DNA of 64,000 nt from Terriglobia bacterium. Its GTDB lineage: Bacteria > Acidobacteriota > Terriglobia > Terriglobales > Acidobacteriaceae. The translations under genes were made by a program, and so were the position numbers. The stretch is taken from the NCBI GenBank assembly GCA_020073565.1, contig JAIQEY010000030.1:1-64000 (forward strand), in the 5' to 3' direction. Shown in pieces: positions 32,715-43,529 of the stretch. The notes under the pieces were generated by a model, which worked only from the letters and a program-made list of their open reading frames with translations, ran no database searches and was not told the DNA's origin. Position 1 is the first letter of the stretch; each line of letters opens with the position of its first letter.

Positions 32715-35141
32715 CTAGGTAGCTTGCCTTTCGAGATCCCGATTAAAGAACTCGCTCAGTGGTGCGGGCGAGAACAGGAGCCTGTCTAGCCAGGTCACAA
32801 CGTTGTAGTAGTACTTCGCTTTGTGGTGTTGATCTTCGAGCATTTCTTCTAGGTCTTCTCGCTTTCGATGCCTAGCGAAGTAATAGACAGATCTCACCCG
32901 ACTCATTTCGTTTTCGGAATCCAGTGAGGCCTCGAAGAATTTATCAACCTCGGGGGAACTCTGCTTGTACAACCACTCATAACCTGTCTGAACCAGCCTC
33001 GCGCTGTTACTCTTTGTCAGCTCAAGCGCAGCCTCAAGGGGAGTCGGTGACAAACGCAGTGCAGCGGCACCCGCCTCGTCTCGCGCTTCCCCCCAACCTT
33101 CTCTCGAAATCTGAAGCAACGCCGGAACGTCCTCTGCAGACCCAAACCTGCATACGATTCTCACAGCAGCTAACTTTGTGGCGATATCGTCACTCGCCAA
33201 ATATTGCCTGCCAAAGCGGATGTCTGAGGGTTCGCCATTGGCAGCCAAGCCAACAAGCGCAGCCTCGACAAATTGTGAGCGGAGAAAATCCTCCAGATCC
33301 TTGAACCGTTCGGTAACACCCTGAGCAAATGTGCTCCCGAGCTGTGACTCGATTGCCCCAATTGACCGCTGCCGCACTCTTGCGAAGCCATTGTCAAGAT
33401 CTGGTCGAAGGTCACTCCGAATAGCATCGTAGTGATCCGTGGCGAGGCTCTTGTATGCCAGCACGCCGTCCAGCCCAAACCAATCAACGGCTTCCAAAAT
33501 TTTGTCCGCGCTTTGGCCTCGATAGAAAGTAAGGATCACTGCATCAGCATCCCCTTTGTCCTGTGTCGTGCCTCCTCCAAGGACCGCCAGGTACGATAAC
33601 CGGCCGGCTTGCGAGTTTTTTTCACCAGACAACGATTCCCGGACCTTCTTAAACTCAAGTTTCTGTCCCTGCCTTGCCAACTCGGTGAACGCTAGTTCAC
33701 GGATCGACGCGGACGGATCCTCGGTGAGTTTCTCAGCTAGATCCTTAGAGAAGCGTCCTCGTCTGCCAAGCTCTTCGACGGAGAGCCTGCGCAGTTGTTC
33801 CCATTGGTTCTCCGCGCCCTTCAGCAAGGCTTCGTCGTCGAACTCGGCGGCGAGATTTTTCAATTTTCCCATCGTTTCATCGGAAACGTATTGGCCGGTT
33901 TCGATCAATTCTCTAAATGCTTCCTTCGGTCTTAAACGCAGAAGAATTGACAGCCTCGTCTCGCGAACCTCAGAACCGACGTCCGCTCCTTCGGCAGCGA
34001 TTTTGCCTTCTAAGAATGGCAGAATGCTCTCGTCCGCAATAGAAGCTAGATAGCCGTAGGCCTCCACTCGCACACCTATCGCATCGTCCGACAACGGCAA
34101 TTCTGTCCAAAAGTTTTCTGGCAGATTGATTCTGGTGTCTCGTAAGAGTCTAAGCGCGCGTCTTCGGACATCATTGGACGAGTCGCGAGTTGAGAGTGTG
34201 AAAAGCTGGTCCCTAACAGTTTCCGAGGTCATCACACTGAACCAAAACCAACCCGGGATGACGTCGCCGGCATCAGCCAGAATCGAGCGGAGCATTTGGA
34301 AGTATTCCGTCACTGTAGGATCGAGCTGTTCGCGGTGCTTGTATAACAGGTTCATCTCATGCGTCCCGATGGTGTCATTTGTGTACCGTCGGGACATCCA
34401 GGTTGCCGAGAGAAGAAAGAGGCGGGCGACATCGAACTCCTGCAGGAGGTTGGTCTCTTGCCGCGTAAACTCAAGCTCCCCGCTCTTAATAACCCGCGTC
34501 AACGAGGCTGCGGTTTGCAGCAACTGCTGGGAGACCTCGATTCCCTCTGCCGACGAGTCCGCCGGTTGCAGTTCGGAGGCAGGGGCCGGCTGCTGCGGCT
34601 GGATAGTTTGGGCTGCAGCCTTGTCCCTTTTGACGACATTATCCCAAAGCCAGTCGTGGAGCCTCGTTTTCCAGTCGTCGCAGTCGACCACTTCCTTATA
34701 CAGGACCTCCCGGGCAGCTCCTACCGCCTTGCGGAACTCCAAAACCTTGCTCAGTTCGGCCCCTGGATCTTTGACCTTCTCGGGATTCGGCGCCTTGAAG
34801 ACCAGCCAAATCTCAGGCTCGTCAGCCTTCTTGCGTCGAGCGAGTGCGCGTTCGTATTCTTCTTCAAAACCTGAGGAGTACTTGCCGGTCGGTTGCCCCC
34901 AGCGTTCCCAAAGTAGGCCCACGAACAATGTGCAGTCATCAACGGCCTCATTGATCAGTTCTTGTGCTCTTCCATACGCCGGGACTGCGTCTTCCCATTT
35001 GTAGAGGTGGATGTGCCAGCCCAAGGTATTGTTGAGATGTTTGTTTATGCCGTTTACGAGCATCTCAGCGGCCGCCCGTTCTGACTTGAGGTCGTCTGGA
35101 GACGCGAGGAAAACCTTCAATACGCGAAGAGTGGTCTGCAT
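32715..35141 (-). CDS. DUF4062 domain protein with long helical-repeat C-terminus
   Basis: An 808-residue cytoplasmic protein. Residues ~5-115 form a DUF4062 domain (LKVFLASPDDLKSERAAAEML, CTLFVGLLWERWGQPTG, SGFEEEYERAL), a TIR-related fold often found at the N-terminus of STAND/NLR-like and other conflict proteins. A Gln/Pro linker (~175-200) follows, then ~600 residues of short helical repeats resembling HEAT repeats (for example DDIATKLAAVRIVCRFGSAEDVPALL). No P-loop (GxxxxGKS/T) is seen, so this is not a standard STAND ATPase. Base composition is lower in GC than its neighbours, and it stands alone between atypical non-coding stretches, suggesting transfer. A defence or effector role is inferred. 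Confidence 0.75.
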   Translation of the reverse strand: MQTTLRVLKVFLASPDDLKSERAAAEMLVNGINKHLNNTLGWHIHLYKWEDAVPAYGRAQELINEAVDDCTLFVGLLWERWGQPTGKYSSGFEEEYERALARRKKADEPEIWLVFKAPNPEKVKDPGAELSKVLEFRKAVGAAREVLYKEVVDCDDWKTRLHDWLWDNVVKRDKAAAQTIQPQQPAPASELQPADSSAEGIEVSQQLLQTAASLTRVIKSGELEFTRQETNLLQEFDVARLFLLSATWMSRRYTNDTIGTHEMNLLYKHREQLDPTVTEYFQMLRSILADAGDVIPGWFWFSVMTSETVRDQLFTLSTRDSSNDVRRRALRLLRDTRINLPENFWTELPLSDDAIGVRVEAYGYLASIADESILPFLEGKIAAEGADVGSEVRETRLSILLRLRPKEAFRELIETGQYVSDETMGKLKNLAAEFDDEALLKGAENQWEQLRRLSVEELGRRGRFSKDLAEKLTEDPSASIRELAFTELARQGQKLEFKKVRESLSGEKNSQAGRLSYLAVLGGGTTQDKGDADAVILTFYRGQSADKILEAVDWFGLDGVLAYKSLATDHYDAIRSDLRPDLDNGFARVRQRSIGAIESQLGSTFAQGVTERFKDLEDFLRSQFVEAALVGLAANGEPSDIRFGRQYLASDDIATKLAAVRIVCRFGSAEDVPALLQISREGWGEARDEAGAAALRLSPTPLEAALELTKSNSARLVQTGYEWLYKQSSPEVDKFFEASLDSENEMSRVRSVYYFARHRKREDLEEMLEDQHHKAKYYYNVVTWLDRLLFSPAPLSEFFNRDLERQAT

Positions 35142-35514
35142 TTTCGCGTCTCAATTATGGAACGCACTCAGTTCGAATGGCAAACGGATTGGGTGTCTTC
35201 CGGTTTTCGGACGTGGGAAGGCTGAAGCCCTGCCCTTCCCAAAACCGATTTTTCAAATTCGCGAACGAGCCTCCCGATCAATGGCTGCATGTAAAACTTT
35301 TCTATCATCTCTGAAAAACTGCAGATCCCTCCCCTTCGGCTTCGCTCAGGGTCGGGATGACAATCTAAAAGGGGGGACGGGCTCTTCATGCTGACGTTCT
35401 GTTCGCCAAAATCCTTCCAACTGGAGACACGGGGATAACTTAAGTTCTGTAAAACTTTTGTATTATGTGTCCCGCCTCACAGACCCCCGACGCCCCGACC
35501 GCTAGCCTTCTACC
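35142..35514. other. 373-nt intergenic region with direct repeats and promoter
   Basis: Divergent promoters for the DUF4062 and radical SAM genes. It holds a 19-nt direct repeat differing at two positions (TGTAAAACTTTTCTATCAT at 35290-35308; TGTAAAACTTTTGTATTAT at 35448-35466) and a CCTTCGGCTTCGCTCAGGG/GGATGAC repeat copy (35333-35361). TATTAT (35461-35466) may be the -10 box of the radical SAM gene. Confidence 0.6.
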
Positions 35515-37194
35515 ATGAGCAGTGTTTCTGAAATTCCAGCCCACCCCAAAGGCACGCGTGCACGCGTGTTGCTGACCTCGGTCTTCGGTCCCTACGCGCA
35601 GGACGATGAATTCGGCAGCCGCGCCATCAATCCCATGGAGCTTTACCACAACCAGGTCACCCGCGCGCAGGGCGGCTTCTCGCTGCGCATGTTTCACCGG
35701 TCGTGGGGGATCATGATGATCCAGCAGAATATTTCCGCGCCTTGCACGCTGCTCGATTTCCCTACGCGCGACGCCTTCGCCCGCGAACTCAAGGCGAACC
35801 ACTATGACATCGTGGGCATCTCCTCGATCATCGTGAATTTCACCAAAGTGCGAGAGATGTGCCGGATGGTGCGTGAGCTCTCGCCCAACTCAGTCATCGT
35901 GATCGGCGGCCATGTTGCCGCCACTCCCGGCCTTGAGCACATGATCGACGCTGACCACATTGTCCGCGGCGAAGGCATCGCGTGGATGCGGCAATATCTG
36001 GGCGAGGATGTCAAGGCGCCAATCCGCCACCCGGAAATCGTCTCCGGCCTTAAGACTCGCATCATGGGCATCAATCTGCCAGAGAAGAAGGGCAGCACGG
36101 CCGCCACCATCATCCCCTCGGTCGGCTGTCCCATGGGCTGCAACTTCTGCACGACCTCGGCCTTCTTCGGTGGCAAAGGCAAGTTCATCAACTTCTATGA
36201 GACTGGGGACCAGCTCTACGACGTCATGTGCCATGCCGAGTCCTCGATGGGCGTGCAAACGTTCTTCGTCATGGACGAAAACTTCCTGCTCCATCGTGAG
36301 CGCGCCATGCAATTGCTCGCCCGCATGAAGGCCGACAAGAAGGCCTGGGGCATGGCCGTATTCGCCTCCGCCAATGCGATCCGGAAATATAAGGTGGAGG
36401 AACTGGTCGAACTCGGCGTGTCATGGATCTGGATGGGACTCGAATCTCCGCACTCGAACTACAGCAAGCTGCGCGGCACCGACTCCCGCGAACTCACGCG
36501 CACGCTCCGTGAGCACGGTATCCGCGTGCAAGGCTCGACCATCATCGGACTCGAACACCACACGCCCGACAACATCCGCGAAGAGATCGAGTACGCCGTC
36601 GACCACGGCACCGACTTCCACCAGTTCATGCTCTATACGCCGGTCCCTGGCACGCCGCTCTATAAAGAAATGTTCGAGCAGGGGCGCATGCTGGAAGGCA
36701 TCGAGTACGCCGACATTCACGGCCAGGACAAATTCAACTTCCGCCACGCCGCCATCTCGCGCGACGATTCCAAGCGCTTCCTCGACTGGGCCTTCTGGCG
36801 CGATTTCGAGCGCAACGGCCCCAGCCTCTACCGCATGTGCCAAACCATGCTCCAGGGCTGGCAGCGCTACAAGAATTATCCCGACCTCCGCGTGCGCGAG
36901 CGTTTCCAGCGCGAGAACGTAAAACTGCGCACGGCCTATAGCGCCGCCCTGTGGGCCTCCGAGCACTACTTCCGCAAAGTCAACCGCGAAGTCAGCGCCC
37001 AGATCCACGAACTCCGCCACCAGATCGCCCGGGAGTTCGGAACCATATCGCGCCTTGCCGCCAACCTCGTTGGCCCCGTCCTGCTCTGGACTACGCGCCG
37101 CGAAGAGCGCCGCGTAGCCGCCGGGAAGACCTACGAACCCCCTACGTTCGTCGAGCGCCGCAACTGGGTGCTGCCGGCCCCCGAACATTCCTGA
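35515..37194 (+). CDS. B12-binding-type radical SAM protein
   Basis: A 559-residue enzyme with an N-terminal cobalamin-binding-like Rossmann domain (~70-150: YDIVGISSIIVNFTKVREM ... VIVIGGHVAATPGLE). The radical SAM core has the iron-sulfur motif CPMGCNFC (C-x3-C-x2-C) near residue 205, with the later strands WIWMGLESPHSNYSK and GSTIIGLEHHTPDNIREEI. The DxHxxG motif of classical B12 domains is absent, as in many class B enzymes. A ~150-residue C-terminal helical part follows with YRMCQTMLQGWQRYKNYPD. Such enzymes methylate or couple unactivated carbons, often in lipids. The substrate is unknown; lipid tailoring is a guess. Confidence 0.85.
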   Translation: MSSVSEIPAHPKGTRARVLLTSVFGPYAQDDEFGSRAINPMELYHNQVTRAQGGFSLRMFHRSWGIMMIQQNISAPCTLLDFPTRDAFARELKANHYDIVGISSIIVNFTKVREMCRMVRELSPNSVIVIGGHVAATPGLEHMIDADHIVRGEGIAWMRQYLGEDVKAPIRHPEIVSGLKTRIMGINLPEKKGSTAATIIPSVGCPMGCNFCTTSAFFGGKGKFINFYETGDQLYDVMCHAESSMGVQTFFVMDENFLLHRERAMQLLARMKADKKAWGMAVFASANAIRKYKVEELVELGVSWIWMGLESPHSNYSKLRGTDSRELTRTLREHGIRVQGSTIIGLEHHTPDNIREEIEYAVDHGTDFHQFMLYTPVPGTPLYKEMFEQGRMLEGIEYADIHGQDKFNFRHAAISRDDSKRFLDWAFWRDFERNGPSLYRMCQTMLQGWQRYKNYPDLRVRERFQRENVKLRTAYSAALWASEHYFRKVNREVSAQIHELRHQIAREFGTISRLAANLVGPVLLWTTRREERRVAAGKTYEPPTFVERRNWVLPAPEHS

Positions 37195-37532
37195 AGCGCC
37201 GGGAACGGGTGCCCGGCATTGGCGGTCTGTGCGATTCCAAAATGTGAATTTCTAAGCTCTTTCTCTGAGTACCCAGCTCTCTCTGCGGTCAAAAGTGCTC
37301 CTGCTTCCACTCCCCTGTGACTACGGTCACATTGCATTTGTTCCGGACGGGTATACAGTTTTTGGCATACCATGCTTCCACAGCAGAATCGCGGGAGCAG
37401 GTGCTCTCCTCGTGGTCTAATGGATCCGAGGCTCGGTGCAACGGCTGTGTCGTTCGCCGCACTATGTTGCGATGAGCGGACGAATGCAACCGGCCGCCGA
37501 CAGCCCGCCCTTTGAGCCCGAGGAGGGGTGTT
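37195..37532. other. 338-nt intergenic region upstream of lolD
   Basis: No gene supported. Contains a perfect TGTGA-N6-TCACA site (37316-37331) and a TATACA -10-like box (37352-37357), leaving a leader of ~170 nt before lolD. Small in-frame starts lack SD. Confidence 0.6.
37316..37331. promoter_or_regulatory. CRP/FNR-type palindrome TGTGACTACGGTCACA
   Basis: Exact match to the CRP consensus TGTGA-N6-TCACA. Its centre (37323.5) is about 40.5 nt upstream of the transcription start predicted from TATACA at 37352-37357, the class II activator position. Confidence 0.5.
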
Positions 37533-38246
37533 TTGCATCTAACACACCTAGATCCGCTGCTGCGGGTCGAAAGCTTGAAGAAAGTGTTTCGCTCAGGCGA
37601 AACCGACCTTCTGCTCTTTGAGAATCTGTCTTTCCGCGTGAATAAAGGGGAGATGCTCGCCATCGTGGGACAGTCAGGCTCGGGGAAGAGCACCTTGTTG
37701 CACATCCTCGGAGCTCTTGATCGGCCGTCGAGCGGTGCCGTATACTGCGCCAATTCCCAGGTACACGCCTTGTCTGAAGATGCCGCCGCCGAGTTCCGGA
37801 ACCGCGAAGTCGGCTACGTCTGGCAGTTTCACTATCTGTTGCCGGAATTCACCGCGCTCGAAAACGTCGCTATGCCTCTCATGACTCGCGGCCAACCCCG
37901 CTCCGAGGCCGAACGCGAAGCTTCCGGCTGGTTGCAGCAGGTCGGACTGGAGCAGCGAGCCCATCACCGATCCGGCGAGCTTTCCGGCGGTGAGCAGCAG
38001 CGCCTGGCCTTGGCCCGCGCCCTGATCACCAAGCCGCAACTGCTTCTGGCCGATGAGCCTACGGGCGATCTGGATGGCGGCACCGCTGAGGTCGTCTTTG
38101 CTCTAGTTGCAAGACTGCATCGCGAACATCAGCTAACTTCCCTGATTGCCACGCACAATCTCGGATTTGCACGACGGTGCCATAGGGTTTTACGCTTGAA
38201 TCGGGGCACAATAGAAGAGGTGGCGCCGGATTCGCTTCCGGCGTGA
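37533..38246 (+). CDS. lolD: lipoprotein-releasing ABC transporter ATP-binding protein LolD-like
   Basis: ABC ATPase of 238 residues that would power lipoprotein extraction with LolC/E. Walker A is [20 protein letters not shown], the Q-loop is in [22 protein letters not shown], the signature [15 protein letters not shown], Walker [13 protein letters not shown], and the switch His is in ATHNLGFA. The phrase [13 protein letters not shown] is typical of the LolD/MacB subgroup. I chose TTG 37533 because AGGAG lies 7 nt before it. A permease partner occurs at 30826-32268, not beside it, so another permease could also be involved. Confidence 0.88.
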   Translation: MHLTHLDPLLRVESLKKVFRSGETDLLLFENLSFRVNKGEMLAIVGQSGSGKSTLLHILGALDRPSSGAVYCANSQVHALSEDAAAEFRNREVGYVWQFHYLLPEFTALENVAMPLMTRGQPRSEAEREASGWLQQVGLEQRAHHRSGELSGGEQQRLALARALITKPQLLLADEPTGDLDGGTAEVVFALVARLHREHQLTSLIATHNLGFARRCHRVLRLNRGTIEEVAPDSLPA

Positions 38247-38452
38247 GGAGAGGCAGAAGTGGGGCCGCCGGCACGCGCTCGCGGACACTCAAAGTCGAAA
38301 GTACCCGTAGTCGCAACTCCGGGTTACTAAAATGCTGTAGTCGCTTGGGCGGTTGGGCGATATACGTGCATAATTAAGGGTCGGGTCTGGAGTTTGGCGG
38401 CAGTTGGGCCTAGTCTGTTGGGTTCTCTGCAAGGGCCAGGGGGAGTTGGATT

Positions 38453-40900
<2,448 letters not shown>

Positions 40901-40953
40901 ATCATGGAGGGACGGGCGCCTCGCCCGTCCGTGCACAGGCCTAAAAGGGAGAC

Positions 40954-40985
40954 AGCCGTCAGCGAAAGCTGGCGGCTTTTGTTTT
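40954..40985 (+). terminator. intrinsic terminator after clpC
   Basis: GCCGTCAGC-GAAA-GCTGGCGGC stem (one G-T pair) with a GNRA-type loop, followed by TTTTGTTTTG. The same hairpin is used after the gene ending at 44507. Confidence 0.75.
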
Positions 40986-41062
40986 GCGTCATATTTCGGG
41001 CCGAGATGTCAGCCACCTGCCGTCGTTTGCGTTCGTCGTTATCGTTCAGGCATGATGTGCTC

Positions 41063-41314
41063 ATGGAGACAACCAAAGTGTTTGGCAAAATAGTGAGCGA
41101 GACTGAAAACAAGGATTGGGACGTGAACGTGTATCTTCGTCTGGATGACGACGGGAAGATCGCGAATCACGAGCAGCTCGAATTCGGCGTTGCTCCACCA
41201 CCGCCGAGCGGCGATTACTGGCTGGTCTATTCCTATCCGCGTGGCGAGCAACACCAGGTGCGCGGACACATCGAACGCCAGACTTGGCAGCAAGCGATTT
41301 TCAACGCGGTCTAG
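41063..41314 (+). CDS. small hypothetical protein
   Basis: An 83-residue acidic beta-type protein (VFGKIVSETENKDWDVNVYLRLDDDGKI ... WLVYSYPRGEQHQVRGHIERQTWQQAIFNAV). No signal or membrane segment and no recognised family. I chose ATG 41063 because sequence upstream comes from the terminator/repeat region after clpC. It is followed 2 nt later by the membrane protein gene, so they form a small operon. Confidence 0.55.
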   Translation: METTKVFGKIVSETENKDWDVNVYLRLDDDGKIANHEQLEFGVAPPPPSGDYWLVYSYPRGEQHQVRGHIERQTWQQAIFNAV

Positions 41315-41316
41315 CT

Positions 41317-41772
41317 ATGCAGTGGTTCCAATATCTGATCGCGCCGTTGATCGCAGGCACCGTCGCCGCGTTTGCGAGCACTTACCTGACAGCTCATTTT
41401 TCGTTCAATCGCTTCGTGCAAGAGCAATGGTGGCAGGCGCGTCGCGACGCCTACGAGTCGATCATTCGCGAGCTATCGGAGATCATGTTCGACAACCATA
41501 GCGAATTCCTCAGATGGAAAACGAACGGCGTAATCGTTCCGCCGAAGGCAGCTGATCGAGAGAAGCAACTAACATGGAACCTGCAAGAGATCGCTTCAGG
41601 CGGTGCGTACATCGTCTCAGACAAGACAGTTGCGACGATTGAATCCCTATTGAAGGTCCTAAGCGAGCCAAGCACTGGCGACGCTGACATGTTCAAGAGA
41701 GCTTCCGACGCCGCCAGGAATGCGCTGCAAGTAATCAAGGCTGAAGCGCACCACCACTTAGGAGTGAAATGA
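41317..41772 (+). CDS. hypothetical protein with N-terminal membrane segment
   Basis: About 151 residues; one membrane segment near the start (FQYLIAPLIAGTVAAFASTYLTA) then a soluble helical region (EQWWQARRDAYESIIRELSEIMFDN ... AADREKQLTWNLQEIASGGAYIVS). It resembles uncharacterised membrane-anchored proteins that carry helical bundles, but no family is certain. ATG 41317 lies 2 nt after the stop of the small gene before it. Confidence 0.6.
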   Translation: MQWFQYLIAPLIAGTVAAFASTYLTAHFSFNRFVQEQWWQARRDAYESIIRELSEIMFDNHSEFLRWKTNGVIVPPKAADREKQLTWNLQEIASGGAYIVSDKTVATIESLLKVLSEPSTGDADMFKRASDAARNALQVIKAEAHHHLGVK

Positions 41773-41822
41773 GAAAGCCGAGTTCCGCTCATCGGGCACT
41801 GTGCTCATCGACTCCCAACTCC

Positions 41823-42245
41823 CTAATCCCCCGCCGCAACTTCCTTCCGCCGCGGCCGCCCGCCCTTCAGCCCATTCGCCCGCGATGCCGCCTTCTTAGC
41901 TCGGCTTCTCGACTGCCCGCCAGCCTGCCCAAGACGTGCAGCCATCCATTTCTTCGATCCCATAAATCCTTCCAGCAGCCCCGGAATATACAGGTCGGCG
42001 TCAAGTTTCGGAAAGTGCACTCCGAAGCCTGACGGACTCAACTCAATTTCCTCAAGTTGCGCCGGCTTGGCATTTTCCAGGCCTTGCGCGTCTTGCGGCG
42101 AAAAACTCAGTGTCAGTTTCGAACTCAGCTCCACCACGACCTTCCCGCTGGCCCGGTCATACCGGGCGGAGACAGCATGAGGGAATTCTCTCTGCAACTG
42201 CTCTCCTTTTTTGTTTGCCAACTCGATGCTACCGCGCGATACCAT
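41823..42245 (-). CDS. DUF2442 domain protein, probable antitoxin-like partner
   Basis: A 140-residue protein with a DUF2442 domain (ARYDRASGKVVVELSSKLTLSFSPQDAQGL ... ELSPSGFGVHFPKLDADLYIPGLLEGF) and a basic, AT-hook-like C-terminal tail (RSRAKKAASRANGLKGGRPRR). It overlaps the upstream DUF4160 gene by 17 nt. DUF4160/DUF2442 pairs are often listed as putative toxin-antitoxin modules, with the DUF2442 protein binding DNA; this is inferred rather than proved here. Confidence 0.8.
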   Translation of the reverse strand: MVSRGSIELANKKGEQLQREFPHAVSARYDRASGKVVVELSSKLTLSFSPQDAQGLENAKPAQLEEIELSPSGFGVHFPKLDADLYIPGLLEGFMGSKKWMAARLGQAGGQSRSRAKKAASRANGLKGGRPRRKEVAAGD

Positions 42246-42480
42246 GAATCTCCTCCCACGCTCGACAAAGCTCGTTTAGGTGCCCGTTGATCAAGCGTTC
42301 GACTGCCGCCAGCGCCCGCTGCTTGAATCCGTAGTTCTCCCGCAATTCACTCGGGCCCGCCGGACAGTTGAGATGGAAGACCGCCTCGCCGTCCGGTCCG
42401 ATGGCATGGACGTGGGCGGGCCTGTGATCGGCTGGATAAATCACGATTCGTAGCGGCCCACGCCTGAGCACTGTCGGCAT
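42229..42480 (-). CDS. DUF4160 domain protein, toxin-like partner
   Basis: An 83-residue protein matching DUF4160: MPTVLRRGPLRIVIYPADHRPAHVHAIGPDGEAVFHL contains the conserved HRPAHVH and the following Asp/Gly turn. It is transcribed first, with the DUF2442 gene overlapping its end. Immediately upstream on its strand is TAGGAT, 6 nt before the ATG, and a perfect palindrome (42498-42515) that would cover the promoter. This arrangement is typical of a self-regulated toxin-antitoxin operon. Confidence 0.82.
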   Translation of the reverse strand: MPTVLRRGPLRIVIYPADHRPAHVHAIGPDGEAVFHLNCPAGPSELRENYGFKQRALAAVERLINGHLNELCRAWEEIHGIAR

Positions 42481-42497
42481 GGCACCATCCTAACAGA

Positions 42498-42515
42498 AAC
42501 CTAATCGCTTAGGTT
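42498..42515. promoter_or_regulatory. operator-like palindrome of the DUF4160/DUF2442 pair
   Basis: AACCTAA-TCGC-TTAGGTT, perfect 7-bp arms. It occupies the -35 region of the predicted promoter (minus strand, -10 TAGGAT complement of 42487-42492). Confidence 0.6.
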
Positions 42516-42609
42516 AATTTGCACGGGGGCGGTCACTGGCTCCAGTTCTCAACCTTTAATCCCTTCACCCGCCGGGACCCGGGTCGGTGTGGCACAATAT
42601 TCCATCCCG

Positions 42610-43284
42610 ATGCCTGATCCGCTTGCACCCTCGCGCACTTTGATCGATCTGAGCCACACCGTCGAGCACGGCATCGTGACCTACAAAGGGCTGCCCGCGC
42701 CGATCATCTGTGACTACCTGAGCCGGGAGGCATCGCGGAAGCACTACGCGCCGGGAACCGAATTTCAGATCGGCAAGATCGAGATGGTGGCGAATACCGG
42801 AACATATCTGGACTCTCCCTTCCACCGCTACGCGGATGGCAAGGATTTGTCGGAACTGGAACTCGAGAAACTGGCGAATCTTCCCGCAATCAAGGTACCG
42901 GCCCTACACCGACAGGCCGTCGATGTCTCATGCTTTTCGCGCGGAAGCGATCTGGCAGGCAAGGCCGTGCTGGTGGAGACCGGATGGTCCAGGAACTGGA
43001 ACACGGCTCAGTATTTCGAGGGCCATCCATTCCTGACCGAGGATGCGGCACGGTTTCTGGCAGACTCTGGAGCCGCCCTGGTGGGCATCGATTCGCACAA
43101 CATCGACGATGTCGAGGACCTGCGGCGGCCGGTTCACAGCATTCTTCTGGAACGGGAAATTCCGATTGTGGAGCACATGACAAATCTGGCAGCACTCCCG
43201 CGAATGGATTTCAGGTTTTTCGCCGTACCGGTGAAAGTGAAGGGGTTTGGGACGTTTCCGGTGCGGGCTTTTGCAAGTGTCTGA
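42610..43284 (+). CDS. cyclase family protein (kynurenine formamidase-like)
   Basis: About 224 residues of the metal-dependent cyclase/formamidase superfamily. It has RTLIDLSHTVEHGIVTYKGLPAP at the start, and the metal motif MVANTGTYLDSPFHRYADG, where H-x-G-T-H-x-D-x-P-x-H family positions are read as N-T-G-T-Y-L-D-S-P-F-H. SHNIDDV and VEHMTNLAAL lie near the C-terminus. Two ligand positions differ from the canonical HxGTHxDxPxH, so metal binding may be altered. I chose ATG 42610; GTG 42589 adds seven residues. Natural substrate unknown. Confidence 0.8.
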   Translation: MPDPLAPSRTLIDLSHTVEHGIVTYKGLPAPIICDYLSREASRKHYAPGTEFQIGKIEMVANTGTYLDSPFHRYADGKDLSELELEKLANLPAIKVPALHRQAVDVSCFSRGSDLAGKAVLVETGWSRNWNTAQYFEGHPFLTEDAARFLADSGAALVGIDSHNIDDVEDLRRPVHSILLEREIPIVEHMTNLAALPRMDFRFFAVPVKVKGFGTFPVRAFASV

Positions 43285-43400
43285 TGGTGGCCCGTCTGCC
43301 TCTCTCGCGCCTCACAGGTCCGGTGGAATCGGGCCGATTCCCAAGGACGTTGACAGTCTCGATGGAGTACAATCCGCTCCCACTGTTGCAAAAAAGCCAC

Positions 43401-43416
43401 ACTTTCTCCGGAAAGT
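43401..43416. promoter_or_regulatory. inverted repeat ACTTTC-TCCG-GAAAGT
   Basis: Perfect 6-bp arms. It lies just upstream of TTGACC (43421-43426), a possible -35 element of the secreted-protein gene at 43530. It may be an operator. Confidence 0.35.
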
Positions 43417-43529
43417 TCAATTGACCTCGGGACAGACCTGTGATTTACTCCCCTGAATCGGGGCTGGGCTCAACGCAGCAGCTTGGGAAAACGTACCAAA
43501 AATTCCAGGGAGTGAGGCCGAGGTGTGTC

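Noticed and set aside
32715..35141. STAND/NLR ATPase reading of the DUF4062 protein
   Set aside because: No Walker A or Walker B motif is visible anywhere in the 808 residues.
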